Assembly: GCF_002441885.1 (NCBI RefSeq)
Contig: NZ_JXJT01000003.1
Location: 62,001 to 126,000, forward strand
Direction: 5' to 3'
Source of the DNA: Pseudolactococcus chungangensis CAU 28 = DSM 22330
GTDB taxonomy: Bacteria > Bacillota > Bacilli > Lactobacillales > Streptococcaceae
DNA: 64,000 bases
Positions 1 to 8,922 of this stretch are shown here, in pieces (positions within the stretch are counted from its first letter, which is position 1; the number at the start of each line of letters is the position of its first letter). The notes under the pieces are model-generated. The model was not told the origin of the DNA. It worked only from the letters and a program-made list of their open reading frames with translations, and ran no database searches. The position numbers and the translations under genes are program-made.

Positions 1-782
1 TTAAAAGTCGCTGTATTATATTCTTGACCATAATAACGCAACAGTGTTCTGTTTTCAGTATCTAGATGCTTCGCAACTGTTAAAAGAAGCGAGCCAGAAC
101 CAACAGTTGGGTCATAGATTGTTTGGATACTATCAGTAGTGCTCGTGATGACTTGCGCCATGACTTCTGATACTTGACGAGGCGTGTAGAATTCTCCCGC
201 TTTCTTCCCTGACTCCATACCAAATTGGCCGACTAGGTACTCATAGGCATCACCAAGAACATCCGTTTTTTGCAGCTCTGCCATGTCTAAGTCAGCAAAT
301 AATTTGATCAATGCGCGTAAATTTTTATTACGTGCATTCAAATCGCCACCCAAATCAGGACTATCAACATTCATGGAACTAAATAAACCATCAAAATCAT
401 GTCGATTACTTGACCCTTGAATATTTCGATTGAAGTTATTGATCGCATCTTTGATATTTTGGACTTCAAAAGTATTATTCTCGATTTTTTTGATCCAGGT
501 TTGATACAAATCCTCCGGCTGAACATAATAGCCAAGTGTTGAAATCAATGCTGCATTGACCTGAACACGCATATCATCAGCTGCTAAATATTGTTCATAA
601 GCTTCTTCACTAGGAATTTCTGCATATTCCGAAAAAGATGCTAGCGTTTTATCACTCAGAAATTTATAAAACATAATCCCAAGCATATAGTCTTTATATT
701 TCGAAGCATCCATTGAGCCACGTAGCTGTTCAGCTCCATCCCAAAGGCGGGCATATAAATCTTGATTTGTTTGAATCGTCAT
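1..782 (-). CDS. hsdM: Type I restriction-modification methylase subunit HsdM, N-terminal part (cut by window edge)
   Basis: About 260 codons are readable from an ATG at 782 down to the left edge with no stop. The first ~150 residues look like the HsdM N-terminal helical domain (opening MTIQTNQDLYARLWDGAEQL). They are followed by the N6-adenine methylase core, with GEFYTPRQVSEVM and the SAM-binding motif DPTVGSGSLLL near the edge. HsdM methylates the recognition adenine and forms the M2S methylase and, with HsdR, the nuclease. An SD (TAGGAG) lies 6 nt before the ATG and a TATAAT-like -10 at 857-862 could drive it. The catalytic NPPF motif and the hsdS/hsdR partners would lie beyond the edge, so completeness cannot be judged. 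Confidence 0.88.
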   Translation of the reverse strand, partial: MTIQTNQDLYARLWDGAEQLRGSMDASKYKDYMLGIMFYKFLSDKTLASFSEYAEIPSEEAYEQYLAADDMRVQVNAALISTLGYYVQPEDLYQTWIKKIENNTFEVQNIKDAINNFNRNIQGSSNRHDFDGLFSSMNVDSPDLGGDLNARNKNLRALIKLFADLDMAELQKTDVLGDAYEYLVGQFGMESGKKAGEFYTPRQVSEVMAQVITSTTDSIQTIYDPTVGSGSLLLTVAKHLDTENRTLLRYYGQEYNTATF

Positions 783-871
783 TTTATCTCCTAGACACAA
801 TTTTCCACTATTTGAAATCCGTAGAATACTGCTATTTTGCGGTTTTCCTATCTTCTATTATACAATAAATC

Positions 872-899
872 GAAAAAAACGCATCTCTGCGCATTTTTT
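872..899 (-). terminator. Terminator of lepA
   Basis: On the minus strand, an A-rich arm and ATGCG pair with GATGCGTTTTTTT (about 10 bp including G-U pairs), ending in a T run a few bases after the lepA stop. Confidence 0.65.
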
Positions 900-905
900 C
901 TATAT

Positions 906-2735
906 TTACTCATCATCCATACTCAAAACGCTCAAGAAAGCTTCTTGTGGGACTTCGACAGAACCGATTGACTTCATGCGTTTCTTACCTTTTTTCTGTT
1001 TCTCGAGGAGCTTGCGTTTCCGAGAAATATCGCCACCGTAACATTTGGCGAGGACGTTTTTACGTAAGGCTTTGATATCGCTACGGGCGACAATTTTTTG
1101 ACCAATAGCTGCCTGAATTGGGACTTCGAATTGTTGGCGGGGAATGATTTTCTTGAGTTTATCTACGATAATTTTACCGCGTTCATAGGCAAATTCTTTA
1201 TGGACAATGAAACTCAAGGCATCGACACGCTCACCGTTAAGCATGATATCCATCTTAACAAGAGAACTTTTACGGTATTCCGAAATTTCATAGTCAAAGC
1301 TAGCATAGCCCTTAGTACTTGATTTCAATTTATCGAAAAAGTCGAACACAATTTCTGACAATGGCATTTGATAAATCACGTTCACACGATTTTCATCCAG
1401 ATAATCCATGGTCACAAAATCACCACGTTTACGCTGCGCCAACTCCATTACGGCACCAACATAGTCTTGAGGCACCATAATTTGTGCTTTGACAAAGGGT
1501 TCTTCAATATTATCAACGCGGGTCGGATCAGGAAATTCAGATGGATTGGCCACTTCTAAAGTTTCACCATCTGTCGTATTGATATGATAGACCACACTTG
1601 GGGCTGTCATAATCAAATCAATATTGAATTCACGCTCCAAACGCTCTTGAATCACGTCCATGTGTAGCAAGCCAAGGAAACCACAACGGAAACCAAAACC
1701 AAGTGCCTGTGATGTCTCAGGCTCAAACTGCAAGCTGGCGTCGTTGAGCTGTAACTTATCCAAGGCTTCACGCAAATCATTATATTTATTGGACTCAATC
1801 GGATAAATACCTGCAAAAACCATGGGGTTCAATTGTTTATAGCCATGTAATGGTTCTTCTGCAGGATTATCCGCCAAAGTAATGGTATCCCCAACACGCG
1901 TATCGGCAACTGTCTTAATGGCAGCGGCGATATAGCCAACGTCACCTGTTGCTAAGAAGTCGCGACCAACTGTTTTGGGTGTAAAAATACCGACTTCTGT
2001 GACATCAAAGGTTTTACCATTGCTCATGAGCTGAATTTTATCGCCTGGTTTGACGATACCATCCATGACCCGTACTTGGAGGATAACACCACGGTAGGCA
2101 TCATAAACTGAGTCGAAAATCAAAGCTTTCAGAGGATTGTCGACAGAGCCTTGCGGTGCTGGTACCTTTTCAACAATTTGCTCCAAAATTTCTTCAATCC
2201 CGATGCCAGCCTTAGCCGATGCCAAAACTGCCTCAGAGGCATCTAAGCCAATGACATCTTCAATTTCTGCGCGAACACGCTCAGGGTCTGCTGCTGGCAA
2301 ATCAATTTTATTGATAACCGGCAAGATTTCAAGGTCATTATCCAAGGCCAAATAAACATTGGCAAGCGTTTGGGCTTCGATTCCTTGCGCCGCATCCACA
2401 ACTAAAATCGCACCCTCACAAGCCGCAAGAGAACGTGACACTTCATAAGTAAAATCGACGTGTCCTGGTGTGTCAATCAAATGGAAGGTATAGTTTTCAC
2501 CATTCTTAGCCGCATAATTCAGCTCAATCGCATTCAGTTTGATTGTAATCCCACGCTCACGCTCCAAATCCATCGAATCTAGCAATTGCGCCTGCATTTC
2601 ACGCGCTGTTACCGTTTTGGTTTGCTCCAAAATACGGTCAGCCAGCGTCGACTTCCCGTGGTCAATATGGGCAATAATCGAAAAATTTCGGATATTCTTC
2701 TGCCGTGTTTTAATTTCATTTAAGTCTATAGTCAT
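906..2735 (-). CDS. lepA: Elongation factor 4 (LepA), back-translocating ribosomal GTPase
   Basis: A 609-residue LepA, the usual length. It has the EF-G-type G domain ([10 protein letters not shown]-loop, [14 protein letters not shown]), domain II, and the LepA-specific C-terminal domain ending in the basic [16 protein letters not shown] stretch. It acts on the 70S ribosome and promotes back-translocation of stalled complexes. The frame is open upstream to a TTG at 2786, but that TTG lies inside the ndk terminator. The ATG at 2735 ([20 protein letters not shown]) fits the family. That ATG has no good SD; an extended -10 (TGG-TAAAAT) ends 7 nt before it. Ndk lies upstream on the same strand, separated by a terminator. 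Confidence 0.97.
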   Translation of the reverse strand: MTIDLNEIKTRQKNIRNFSIIAHIDHGKSTLADRILEQTKTVTAREMQAQLLDSMDLERERGITIKLNAIELNYAAKNGENYTFHLIDTPGHVDFTYEVSRSLAACEGAILVVDAAQGIEAQTLANVYLALDNDLEILPVINKIDLPAADPERVRAEIEDVIGLDASEAVLASAKAGIGIEEILEQIVEKVPAPQGSVDNPLKALIFDSVYDAYRGVILQVRVMDGIVKPGDKIQLMSNGKTFDVTEVGIFTPKTVGRDFLATGDVGYIAAAIKTVADTRVGDTITLADNPAEEPLHGYKQLNPMVFAGIYPIESNKYNDLREALDKLQLNDASLQFEPETSQALGFGFRCGFLGLLHMDVIQERLEREFNIDLIMTAPSVVYHINTTDGETLEVANPSEFPDPTRVDNIEEPFVKAQIMVPQDYVGAVMELAQRKRGDFVTMDYLDENRVNVIYQMPLSEIVFDFFDKLKSSTKGYASFDYEISEYRKSSLVKMDIMLNGERVDALSFIVHKEFAYERGKIIVDKLKKIIPRQQFEVPIQAAIGQKIVARSDIKALRKNVLAKCYGGDISRKRKLLEKQKKGKKRMKSIGSVEVPQEAFLSVLSMDDE

Positions 2736-2761
2736 AAGCTTTATTTTACCATATTTTCTCC
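2736..2761 (-). promoter_or_regulatory. lepA start region: extended -10 close to the ATG, plus a three-codon minicistron
   Basis: The extended -10 TGG-TAAAAT (2743-2748) ends 7 nt before the lepA ATG, so the transcript may be leaderless. On a longer transcript, GGAG (2758-2761) precedes an ATG at 2752 by 5 nt; that reads only ATG GTA AAA TAA and stops 5 nt before the lepA ATG, which would allow reinitiation. Confidence 0.4.
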
Positions 2762-2765
2762 AAAT

Positions 2766-2790
2766 AAAAAACCTGTCCGAAGACAAGTTA
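2766..2790 (-). terminator. Terminator of ndk
   Basis: On the minus strand ACTTGTC-TTCG-GACAGGT forms a 7-bp stem with a UUCG-type tetraloop, followed by TTTTT. It lies 17 nt after the ndk stop. Confidence 0.88.
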
Positions 2791-2806
2791 TCTTAATTTA
2801 TAGTCG

Positions 2807-3220
2807 TTATTTACCAAACCAAAGGGCAATTTCACGTTCAGCTGACTCAAGACAATCTGAACCATGGACGATATTTTCGACACAACCATTATCAGAAGAG
2901 TGAGCAAAGTCGCCACGAATCGTTCCTGGCAATGCATCTGCTGGATCTGTCGCGCCCATCATTTTGCGCCAAGAGCTAATGACATTTGACCCCCTCAAAA
3001 TGCCGATAACTACTGTACCAGTCGTCATGTAAGTCACAATATCAGGATAAAAAGGCCGATCAACTAAATCTGAGTAGTGCTGATCAAGGATTTCTTTTGT
3101 GACTTGACGCATCTCCAATTTTTCAATCGTAAACCCACGACGCTCAATACGAGAAAGTACTGAGCCCACCAAAGATCTGTGAACTCCATCAGGTTTGATG
3201 ATAAAAAAAGTGTTTTCCAT
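2807..3220 (-). CDS. ndk: Nucleoside diphosphate kinase
   Basis: A 137-residue NDK that transfers the gamma phosphate between NTPs and NDPs through a phospho-histidine. It begins with the family signature [18 protein letters not shown]. The active-site region [20 protein letters not shown] carries the catalytic His, although the usual NxxHGSDS is HGSDC here. A clear SD (AAGGGAG) sits 7 nt before the ATG. It is the last gene of a minus-strand run containing the ABC transporter and the small membrane protein, and is followed by its own terminator. Confidence 0.97.
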   Translation of the reverse strand: MENTFFIIKPDGVHRSLVGSVLSRIERRGFTIEKLEMRQVTKEILDQHYSDLVDRPFYPDIVTYMTTGTVVIGILRGSNVISSWRKMMGATDPADALPGTIRGDFAHSSDNGCVENIVHGSDCLESAEREIALWFGK

Positions 3221-3234
3221 TTGAATTCTCCCTT

Positions 3235-3669
3235 TTAAAATGCCTTATTTTCTTTTCTAGCCATCTTCCTCAACTTATGAAGAAACCAATATTCGAAGAA
3301 TAAGACTAGTACAATCAACATCGCCCAGCCAATCAAAGCCAGTGCTAAAATTAAAAGGCTGGTTGCACCTTTTCTGATGTAGATTTTTGTCGGATGATTA
3401 TGGTTAACATAGACAGGAATCTGCGTCCCCACTTTACCAAAAGTTTTTAGAAAATTAGCTACCGGTACAGCCTGATAGTCCCTTCCCTCAAAAGTATAAG
3501 CCACCATTTTGCCATGCTCAGAATTTTTAACTACCTGACCGATAACCAAGGTCTTGACTTCTTTATGCTCCGTCAAGTAACGTTGAAAATTCATCCCCCC
3601 GACAAACAGCAGAATTAGAGCGAAAAATCCCAAAACCACTCGTGAAATTCTTTGTAGTATCTCATTCAT
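3235..3669 (-). CDS. Small two-helix membrane protein, DUF3592-like
   Basis: 144 residues. A hydrophobic helix near residues 11-27 is followed by an extracytoplasmic segment of about 75 residues ([19 protein letters not shown] ... [18 protein letters not shown]). A second helix spans about 103-127 and the tail is basic ([12 protein letters not shown]). This layout, with a beta-rich middle ending in a P-x-K-x-Y motif, is that of DUF3592 proteins of unknown function. Its ATG follows the ABC ATPase stop directly (TAG-ATG), so the two are translationally coupled. I cannot assign a function. Confidence 0.75.
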   Translation of the reverse strand: MNEILQRISRVVLGFFALILLFVGGMNFQRYLTEHKEVKTLVIGQVVKNSEHGKMVAYTFEGRDYQAVPVANFLKTFGKVGTQIPVYVNHNHPTKIYIRKGATSLLILALALIGWAMLIVLVLFFEYWFLHKLRKMARKENKAF

Positions 3670-4437
3670 CTAATCAAATATCCTATAAAAATCTTCTAAC
3701 TTCATCTGTTCCTTCTCCGAAGTTGCCAAATCTTGTACAATTTGGCCTTCCTTCATGACAATCAAACGATTGCCATATTTGAGCGCATCCTCCATATGAT
3801 GCGTAATCATTAACGCCGTCAAATTTTTACTAGTAACCAAATCATCTGTCAACTTCATCAAAGCTACTGACGTTTTCGGATCCAATGCCGCCGTATGCTC
3901 ATCTAATAAAAGCAAATCTGGTGGCACAATCGTCGCCATCAACAAACTCAGCGCCTGCCTTTGCCCACCAGATAAATTACCTGTTGGCGTATCCAGATGC
4001 TTCTCTAAGCCATTACCGATTTGCTCTGCAAGACTAGCAAAACTCTCCTTATACTTGGCGATATTACGTAATCTGAGACTTCTTCTCTGCCCACGTAGCG
4101 CCGCAATTGCGATATTTTCCGCAACCGTCATCCGAGGTGCCGTTCCCATTTTTGGGTCTTGAAACACGCGTGAAATGGCAGCAGCACGCTTTTCTGGACT
4201 GTGATTTGTCACATCGTTGCCTTTGATGTACACGGAACCTGCAGTTAGTGTTAAAGTACCTGAAATCGCATTAAATAAAGTTGATTTTCCAGCTCCATTT
4301 CCACCTAAAATGGTAATAAAATCTTTAGCGTATATTTTCAAAGACACATCATCTAAAATAACTTTACGCTCGTCACCATTCTCAATAACTTTCGTCGCAT
4401 TCTTGAGTTCAATAATTGGTTTTTTATCATTTGGCAT
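3670..4437 (-). CDS. ABC transporter ATP-binding protein of a TrpX-type importer
   Basis: 255 residues with Walker A GGNGAGKST, signature LSGGQRQ, Walker B LLLLDEHTAALD and switch His in MITHHMED. It powers the adjacent permease and binding protein. The family (ABC_sub_bind-associated) is often called tryptophan/tyrosine uptake in streptococci. The start overlaps the permease end by 11 nt, showing one operon. No T-box or other amino-acid sensor is visible upstream, so the substrate is not established here. Confidence 0.9.
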   Translation of the reverse strand: MPNDKKPIIELKNATKVIENGDERKVILDDVSLKIYAKDFITILGGNGAGKSTLFNAISGTLTLTAGSVYIKGNDVTNHSPEKRAAAISRVFQDPKMGTAPRMTVAENIAIAALRGQRRSLRLRNIAKYKESFASLAEQIGNGLEKHLDTPTGNLSGGQRQALSLLMATIVPPDLLLLDEHTAALDPKTSVALMKLTDDLVTSKNLTALMITHHMEDALKYGNRLIVMKEGQIVQDLATSEKEQMKLEDFYRIFD

Positions 4438-5266
4438 TGAGCTTCACCCCCTTGAAAAATTTGTCTTTAAAGGTTGGAATCATCAAGCAAATGGCTAAGA
4501 CAATGGCACTGAAAAGTTTGAGATAATTGGTATTGAAACCAAGTTTAATCACAGCTAAAATCAAAAATTGATAAAAAATTGAGCCGATGATAATCGCAAA
4601 CAAACGTTCAAAAAGTGAGACATTACCAAAGAAAACCTCACCAATAATGATACTAGCAAGTCCTATGACGATGACACCAATTCCTTTAGAGATGTCTGCA
4701 TACCCATCGTTTTGTGAAATTAAAGCACCCGATAGCGCTATGACACCATTGGACACGACTAAGCCTAAAACTTCCATTCTTCCCGTGTTGATCCCAAATG
4801 ACTGCGCCATCTCGACATTATCACCTGTCGCAATGAAGGCCTGACCGAGGTTGGTGTTGAGAAAATAGAAGATGAGTATTAAGACAAGGAGAACAGCTGA
4901 TACACTAATCCAAGTACTTTTGAGCTTATCAGCACCGAGTAGACCTAGATTAGCACGCCCCATAATCATAAGCATGACAGAGTTGCACGATGTCATGACT
5001 AGAATCCCAGCTAAAAGCGTCGGAATTTTACCTTTGGTGTAAAGTAAACCGGTCACAAGACCTGCTGCACATCCTGCAAGAAAGGCGACAAACGTTGCAA
5101 TGACAGGATTAACACCTTGTGTGATGAGTGTCACGGCAACGGCACCACCCAAAGGAAATGACCCTTCTGTCGTCATATCTGGAAAATTAAGTATTCGGAA
5201 AGTCATGAAGATGCCCAAACCCAAAATCGCCCATAATAACCCTTGATTAATTGTTGATAATATCAT
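4427..5266 (-). CDS. ABC transporter permease of a TrpX-type importer
   Basis: 279 residues and about eight to nine hydrophobic helices in the branched-chain-permease fold, with FPDMTTEGSFPLGGAVAV near the N-terminus as in the TrpX-associated permeases. It forms the membrane channel for the binding protein encoded just upstream and overlaps the ATPase gene by 11 nt. Its own SD is poor, and a hairpin sits between it and the binding-protein gene. Confidence 0.9.
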   Translation of the reverse strand: MILSTINQGLLWAILGLGIFMTFRILNFPDMTTEGSFPLGGAVAVTLITQGVNPVIATFVAFLAGCAAGLVTGLLYTKGKIPTLLAGILVMTSCNSVMLMIMGRANLGLLGADKLKSTWISVSAVLLVLILIFYFLNTNLGQAFIATGDNVEMAQSFGINTGRMEVLGLVVSNGVIALSGALISQNDGYADISKGIGVIVIGLASIIIGEVFFGNVSLFERLFAIIIGSIFYQFLILAVIKLGFNTNYLKLFSAIVLAICLMIPTFKDKFFKGVKLNAK

Positions 5267-5275
5267 AGTAAGTCT

Positions 5276-5304
5276 AAAGCATCATTATTTTAATTTGATG
5301 CTTT
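5276..5304 (-). other. Intercistronic hairpin between binding protein and permease genes
   Basis: AAAGCATCA and TGATGCTTT are perfect 9-bp inverted arms with an 11-nt loop. There is no T run on the minus strand, so it is more likely an mRNA-stabilising or attenuating stem than a full terminator. Confidence 0.6.
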
Positions 5305-5317
5305 ATTTTGTCCCCTT

Positions 5318-6304
5318 CTATTTTGCTGATTTTGCAGCCTTGGCAACACTTTCAGGAATGGTAATGCCTAAAGTTTTAGCTGCAGTTTCATTAATCACTG
5401 GTTTTGTTGTATCGTAAAATTCGACTGGTAGCTCTGAGACTTTTTTGCCTTTTAAGACTTCTGCTGCCATTTTTCCTGTTGCCACACCTAAATCATGTTG
5501 ATTAATCGTAACTGCTGCTAAACCTCCTTGTTCGACCATGGTATCAACTGATGGAAAAACCGGTATTTTGGCTGCGTTTGATAGCTCGATAACTGTCGGA
5601 AATGCTGACGCAATTGTATTATCAACGGGTACATAGAGGGCATCTACTTTTGAAAGGGCAACATTAACTGTTGTTGTAATATCATTAGTGGATGATACAG
5701 CATATTCAGAAACTTCATAGCCTTGCTGACTCGCAACTTTTTTAAAATCAGCGACTTGTGATTTAGAGTTATCTTCTGATGAGCTATACAAAATACCGAT
5801 TTTTTTAACGTTGGGTGTCATTTCTTTAATCAGACTGATTTCTTTGGCAACCGGAAACTTATCTGATACTCCAGTTACATTACCCTCTGGTTTTTTGACA
5901 TTTTTAACGAGTTTAGCCCCTACTGGATCTGATACAGCACCCATAATAACTGGTATGTCTGATGTCGCATTAGCCAATCCTTGAGCTGTCGGTGTCGCGA
6001 TACCAATAAGTACATCATTTTTTTGATCGACGAGTTGACCTGCCATTGTCGTTACTTTTGACTGGTCAGCTTGGGCATTGTAAAAATTAATCTTAGCATC
6101 TGCATAGCCCTCATCAGCTAAGCCCTCTTGGATACCACTGTAAATCTCATCCAAAGCAGGATGGGTCACGAACTGTAAGACACCAATTTTAACATCGGCT
6201 GATTTTACCTTGTTTTGTTGCTTGATAAACTTAGGAATGAGAATTGAACCCAAACCTAGGATGACAATAATAGCAACGACGAATATCATTTTTTTGTTTT
6301 TCAT
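5318..6304 (-). CDS. ABC transporter substrate-binding protein, TrpX/ABC_sub_bind family
   Basis: 328 residues. The N-terminal hydrophobic segment (FVVAIIVILGLGSILIPKFI) lacks a lipobox cysteine, so it is probably held as an uncleaved membrane anchor. The rest is the two-lobed ABC_sub_bind fold (IGVLQFVTHPALDEI; GILYSSSEDNS; ALYVPVDNTI). Homologues bind aromatic amino acids, but that is family knowledge and not shown here. SD AAGGAG lies 10 nt before the ATG. It is followed by the permease and ATPase genes. Confidence 0.9.
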   Translation of the reverse strand: MKNKKMIFVVAIIVILGLGSILIPKFIKQQNKVKSADVKIGVLQFVTHPALDEIYSGIQEGLADEGYADAKINFYNAQADQSKVTTMAGQLVDQKNDVLIGIATPTAQGLANATSDIPVIMGAVSDPVGAKLVKNVKKPEGNVTGVSDKFPVAKEISLIKEMTPNVKKIGILYSSSEDNSKSQVADFKKVASQQGYEVSEYAVSSTNDITTTVNVALSKVDALYVPVDNTIASAFPTVIELSNAAKIPVFPSVDTMVEQGGLAAVTINQHDLGVATGKMAAEVLKGKKVSELPVEFYDTTKPVINETAAKTLGITIPESVAKAAKSAK

Positions 6305-6350
6305 GGGGTAATAACTCCTTTATAAAAGATAGGGGGCAATAAAATCTGAC

Positions 6351-6815
6351 TTAATTGGCCGAAAGTTTTTTAAGTTGGTCGACTAAACTTTGATCAAAAG
6401 CAGTTTTTGATGTTATCGGATAGATGGCTTGTGGCTCTCCACCTTCAAATTGCACGACATTGATGGCTGTCTTGTCGAGATTCAGTTTCGCAATCACTTT
6501 ATCATGATAGAGTTCTTGGAAAATATAGATTGTCTGAGATAAACCTAAATTTTGATTTTGATTGATAAACGCATCAAATTTTTTATTTAGTTTTGAATTT
6601 TGCACATTCAGCATTATCAAGGTTACTTTGGGGTGAGATTTAAGCAACGCTTTGATGTCATCATTTGGTACAGCTTGAATTTGGTCTGTTACCGTAACCT
6701 TGGGAATAATTTGACCTTCCTCACGTTGAACGTGCCGATGAATGTTCGGTGTTATGATAACCAACAACAAAGCGATGACGGCGCATATTCCCCAAATTCT
6801 ATATTTTTTATTCAT
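6351..6815 (-). CDS. Membrane-anchored protein of unknown function, first gene of the ABC transporter run
   Basis: 154 residues from the ATG at 6815, with one N-terminal anchor (IWGICAVIALLLVIIT) and an extracytoplasmic domain of about 125 residues. The alternation of strands and helices (VTLIMLNVQ ... IYIFQELYHDK ... INVVQFEGG) recalls a thioredoxin fold, but there is no cysteine at all. A longer start at 6881 would run through the promoter. It precedes the TrpX-type genes with a 46-nt gap, so may be co-transcribed. Function unknown. Confidence 0.75.
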   Translation of the reverse strand: MNKKYRIWGICAVIALLLVIITPNIHRHVQREEGQIIPKVTVTDQIQAVPNDDIKALLKSHPKVTLIMLNVQNSKLNKKFDAFINQNQNLGLSQTIYIFQELYHDKVIAKLNLDKTAINVVQFEGGEPQAIYPITSKTAFDQSLVDQLKKLSAN

Positions 6816-6821
6816 GTTATC

Positions 6822-6850
6822 ATTATAACTGAAAAATGGGCATTTTACAA
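6822..6850 (-). promoter_or_regulatory. Promoter placing +1 at the ATG of the 6815 gene (leaderless)
   Basis: TTGTAA (6845-6850), 17-nt spacer, TATAAT (6822-6827), then GATAAC and ATG. Transcription would start at or next to the start codon, and there is no SD. Confidence 0.75.
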
Positions 6851-6968
6851 AAAATTCTGATAAAATAGGAGAAAAGAGCAAAAGTCTCTATTTATTTTGT
6901 GCCAAGATAGGGCAAGTTTTAAGGTTCACCAAGATTTCACTCAAATGGAATCACAGAAGGGAGTTATT

Positions 6969-8597
6969 ATGTCTTTTGATGGCATTTTTTTACACCACAT
7001 GACTCAGGAATTAACTGAGCAATTAACAGGTGGTCGCATCCAGAAAATTAATCAAGTTTTCGACCATGAATTGGTGCTGCAAGTTCGTAGTCATCAAACC
7101 TCACATAAATTATTATTGTCCGCACATCCTACTTTTGGGCGTGTCCAATTAACCCAAACTGTTTTTGAGAGTCCTAAGCTACCTACGACATTTACCATGA
7201 TTTTAAGGAAATATCTCAGTGGTGCTTTTATTGAAAAGATTTATCAAATTGACAACGACCGTCAAATCATCTTTGAAATCTCCTCTAAAAATGAAATCGG
7301 CGACCGTATGAAAATTGCCTTGATTGCTGAAATTATGGGGAAACATAGTAATATTATCCTCATGGATCGTGAATCTAATAAGATTCTTGAATCCATTAAG
7401 CATGTTGGCTTTTCGCAAAATCAATATCGAACAATTCTGCCTGGCTCGACATATATCGCGCCACCTAGTGATGGTAAAATCAATCCTTTCACGGCATCTG
7501 ATGAAAAAATATTTGAAGTTTTGCAAACTGGTGATAATTTACAGCAAGTGTTTCAAGGATTGGGGCGTGATAGCGCAATGGCTTTAAAAGGTTTGAGTCT
7601 AGCTGACTTCAAGTCTATCTTAATGACTGCGACACCCTCCATTTATACGAATGATACTTTTTCTGCGATTCGATTATCTGATGATTACCAATCTTTTGAT
7701 ACCTTATCTGCTATGCTAGACCATTATTACCAAAATAAGGCAGAACGCGATAGGGTACGCCAAGTTGCAAGCGAGGTGATTCGCAAGGTGACAGGGGAAC
7801 TAGATAAAAATCGTAAGAAACTGAAAAAACAAGAACGTGAGCTGAAAGCGACGGATAATGCTGAAATTTTCCGACAAAAAGGTGAGCTTTTGACAACTTT
7901 CTTGCATGAAGTACCTAACAATAAACCGTCTGTTACTCTGGCTAACTACTATACGAATGAGCCACTAGAGATTGCACTCAATCCTGCTTTAACGCCTAAT
8001 CAAAATGCTCAAAAATATTTCCATAAATATTCTAAACTCAAGCAAGCTGTCAAATTTTTAGGCGAGCAAATTGCCAATACGCAACAGACGATTACCTATT
8101 TAGAGTCCGTTGAGAATGCGCTAGAGCAGGCTACTGTAACTGAGATTACAGATATTAAGGAAGAATTAATCCAGACTGGTTTTATCAAGCAGAAACACCG
8201 TAATAATAAGAAACAAAAATTATTGCCGCCTGAAAAATATCAAGCATCTGATGGCACGACTATCTTAGTCGGTAAAAATAATCTACAAAATGAACAGGTT
8301 AGTTTTAAACTTTCTCGAAAAGGTGATTTATGGTTTCACGCCAAAGACATTCCTGGTTCCCACGTCATTATCACGGGCAATCCAACGCCTTCTGATGAGA
8401 CGATTACTGAGGCTGCTGAACTTGCTGCCTACTTTTCAAAAGCACGTCTCTCCAATCTGGTACAGGTTGATATGATTGATGTCAAAAAATTACATAAACC
8501 AACTGGGACACCGCCTGGTTTTGTGACTTATGTTGGGCAAAAAACATTGCGGGTGACTGCTGATGAGGCTAAAATTCGTGAGATGAAATGTGATTAA
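6969..8597 (+). CDS. rqcH: NFACT protein RqcH (fibronectin-binding A homologue), ribosome quality control
   Basis: 542 residues from the ATG at 6969, chosen for its SD AAGGGAG 7 nt upstream and the family opening MSFDGIFLHHM. Order: NFACT-N, helix-hairpin-helix region, a long coiled coil (about 285-430; VRQVASEVIRKVTGELDKNRKKLKKQERELK), then NFACT-R (GDLWFHAKDIPGSHVII). RqcH binds split 50S subunits holding peptidyl-tRNA and recruits tRNA-Ala to add alanine tails that mark stalled peptides; streptococcal homologues were also described as surface fibronectin-binding proteins. Monocistronic, ending at a strong terminator. Confidence 0.95.
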   Translation: MSFDGIFLHHMTQELTEQLTGGRIQKINQVFDHELVLQVRSHQTSHKLLLSAHPTFGRVQLTQTVFESPKLPTTFTMILRKYLSGAFIEKIYQIDNDRQIIFEISSKNEIGDRMKIALIAEIMGKHSNIILMDRESNKILESIKHVGFSQNQYRTILPGSTYIAPPSDGKINPFTASDEKIFEVLQTGDNLQQVFQGLGRDSAMALKGLSLADFKSILMTATPSIYTNDTFSAIRLSDDYQSFDTLSAMLDHYYQNKAERDRVRQVASEVIRKVTGELDKNRKKLKKQERELKATDNAEIFRQKGELLTTFLHEVPNNKPSVTLANYYTNEPLEIALNPALTPNQNAQKYFHKYSKLKQAVKFLGEQIANTQQTITYLESVENALEQATVTEITDIKEELIQTGFIKQKHRNNKKQKLLPPEKYQASDGTTILVGKNNLQNEQVSFKLSRKGDLWFHAKDIPGSHVIITGNPTPSDETITEAAELAAYFSKARLSNLVQVDMIDVKKLHKPTGTPPGFVTYVGQKTLRVTADEAKIREMKCD

Positions 8598-8626
8598 TAT
8601 CTCAAAAGATCAATTTATACGCATTC

Positions 8627-8675
8627 AAGTATCTGAATTATAGACGGTAGCCACAATTCAGATACTTTTTTTATT
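8627..8675 (+). terminator. Terminator of rqcH
   Basis: A perfect 13-bp stem (AAGTATCTGAATT / AATTCAGATACTT) with a 15-nt loop, followed by a T run. Confidence 0.93.
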
Positions 8676-8771
8676 TTCACAAATTCTATGTCATTCGTGG
8701 TATGTGACAACTTTTCTTTTGAGATTACACTATACTGAATATAGAAATAAATAAGTTTTAAAAATTGGCCA

Positions 8772-8882
8772 ATGATGCATACTTTTTGTTTTGTGACCAA
8801 AATATTTTTCTTTATTTTAGTCACCTATCGTAGTGAAGAGAAATTCACGAAGACAGCAATAGATCAGCTTTCTATAATTTAA
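8772..8882 (+). CDS. Possible 36-residue hydrophobic peptide
   Basis: The ORF starts ATGATG and encodes a hydrophobic N-terminal half (FCFVTKIFFFILVTY) and a charged tail (RSEEKFTKTAIDQLSII). There is no SD, and the ORF overlaps both the inverted repeat at 8793-8824 and the promoter of the next peptide. It may be a small membrane or signal peptide or only a chance ORF. Confidence 0.2.
   Translation: MMHTFCFVTKIFFFILVTYRSEEKFTKTAIDQLSII
8793..8824. promoter_or_regulatory. 32-bp inverted repeat upstream of the small-peptide operon
   Basis: GTGACCAAAATA and TATTTTAGTCAC form 12-bp arms with one mismatch around 8 nt. It lies about 61-92 bp upstream of the predicted start of the 8923 operon, a usual place for an activator site. 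A second, smaller repeat (GTGAA-gagaaa-TTCAC, 8833-8848) abuts the -35. Confidence 0.5.
8850..8878 (+). promoter_or_regulatory. Promoter of the small-peptide operon
   Basis: AAGACA (8850-8855), 17-nt spacer, TATAAT (8873-8878). The weak -35 with a perfect -10 fits activator dependence. A leader of about 38 nt carries the SD. Confidence 0.55.
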
Positions 8883-8922
8883 AAAATAATCTCAAATCAA
8901 TTCAATTATTAGGAGACAAACT

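Noticed and set aside
1098-1559. Plus-strand ORFs opposite lepA
   Set aside because: They lie wholly inside a conserved gene, have no ribosome binding site and no family resemblance: antisense shadows.
906-2786. Longer LepA starting at the TTG at 2786
   Set aside because: This start lies within the ndk terminator hairpin and adds 17 residues not found in LepA.
6305-6350. T-box or other tryptophan sensor before the TrpX-type binding protein gene
   Set aside because: The gap is only 46 nt and the upstream promoter is leaderless, so there is no room for a leader RNA.
8719-8743. Promoter TTGAGA...TATACT before the small-peptide operon
   Set aside because: The spacing between the two hexamers is only 6 nt, and alternative -10 boxes give 15 nt; the promoter at 8850-8878 fits better.
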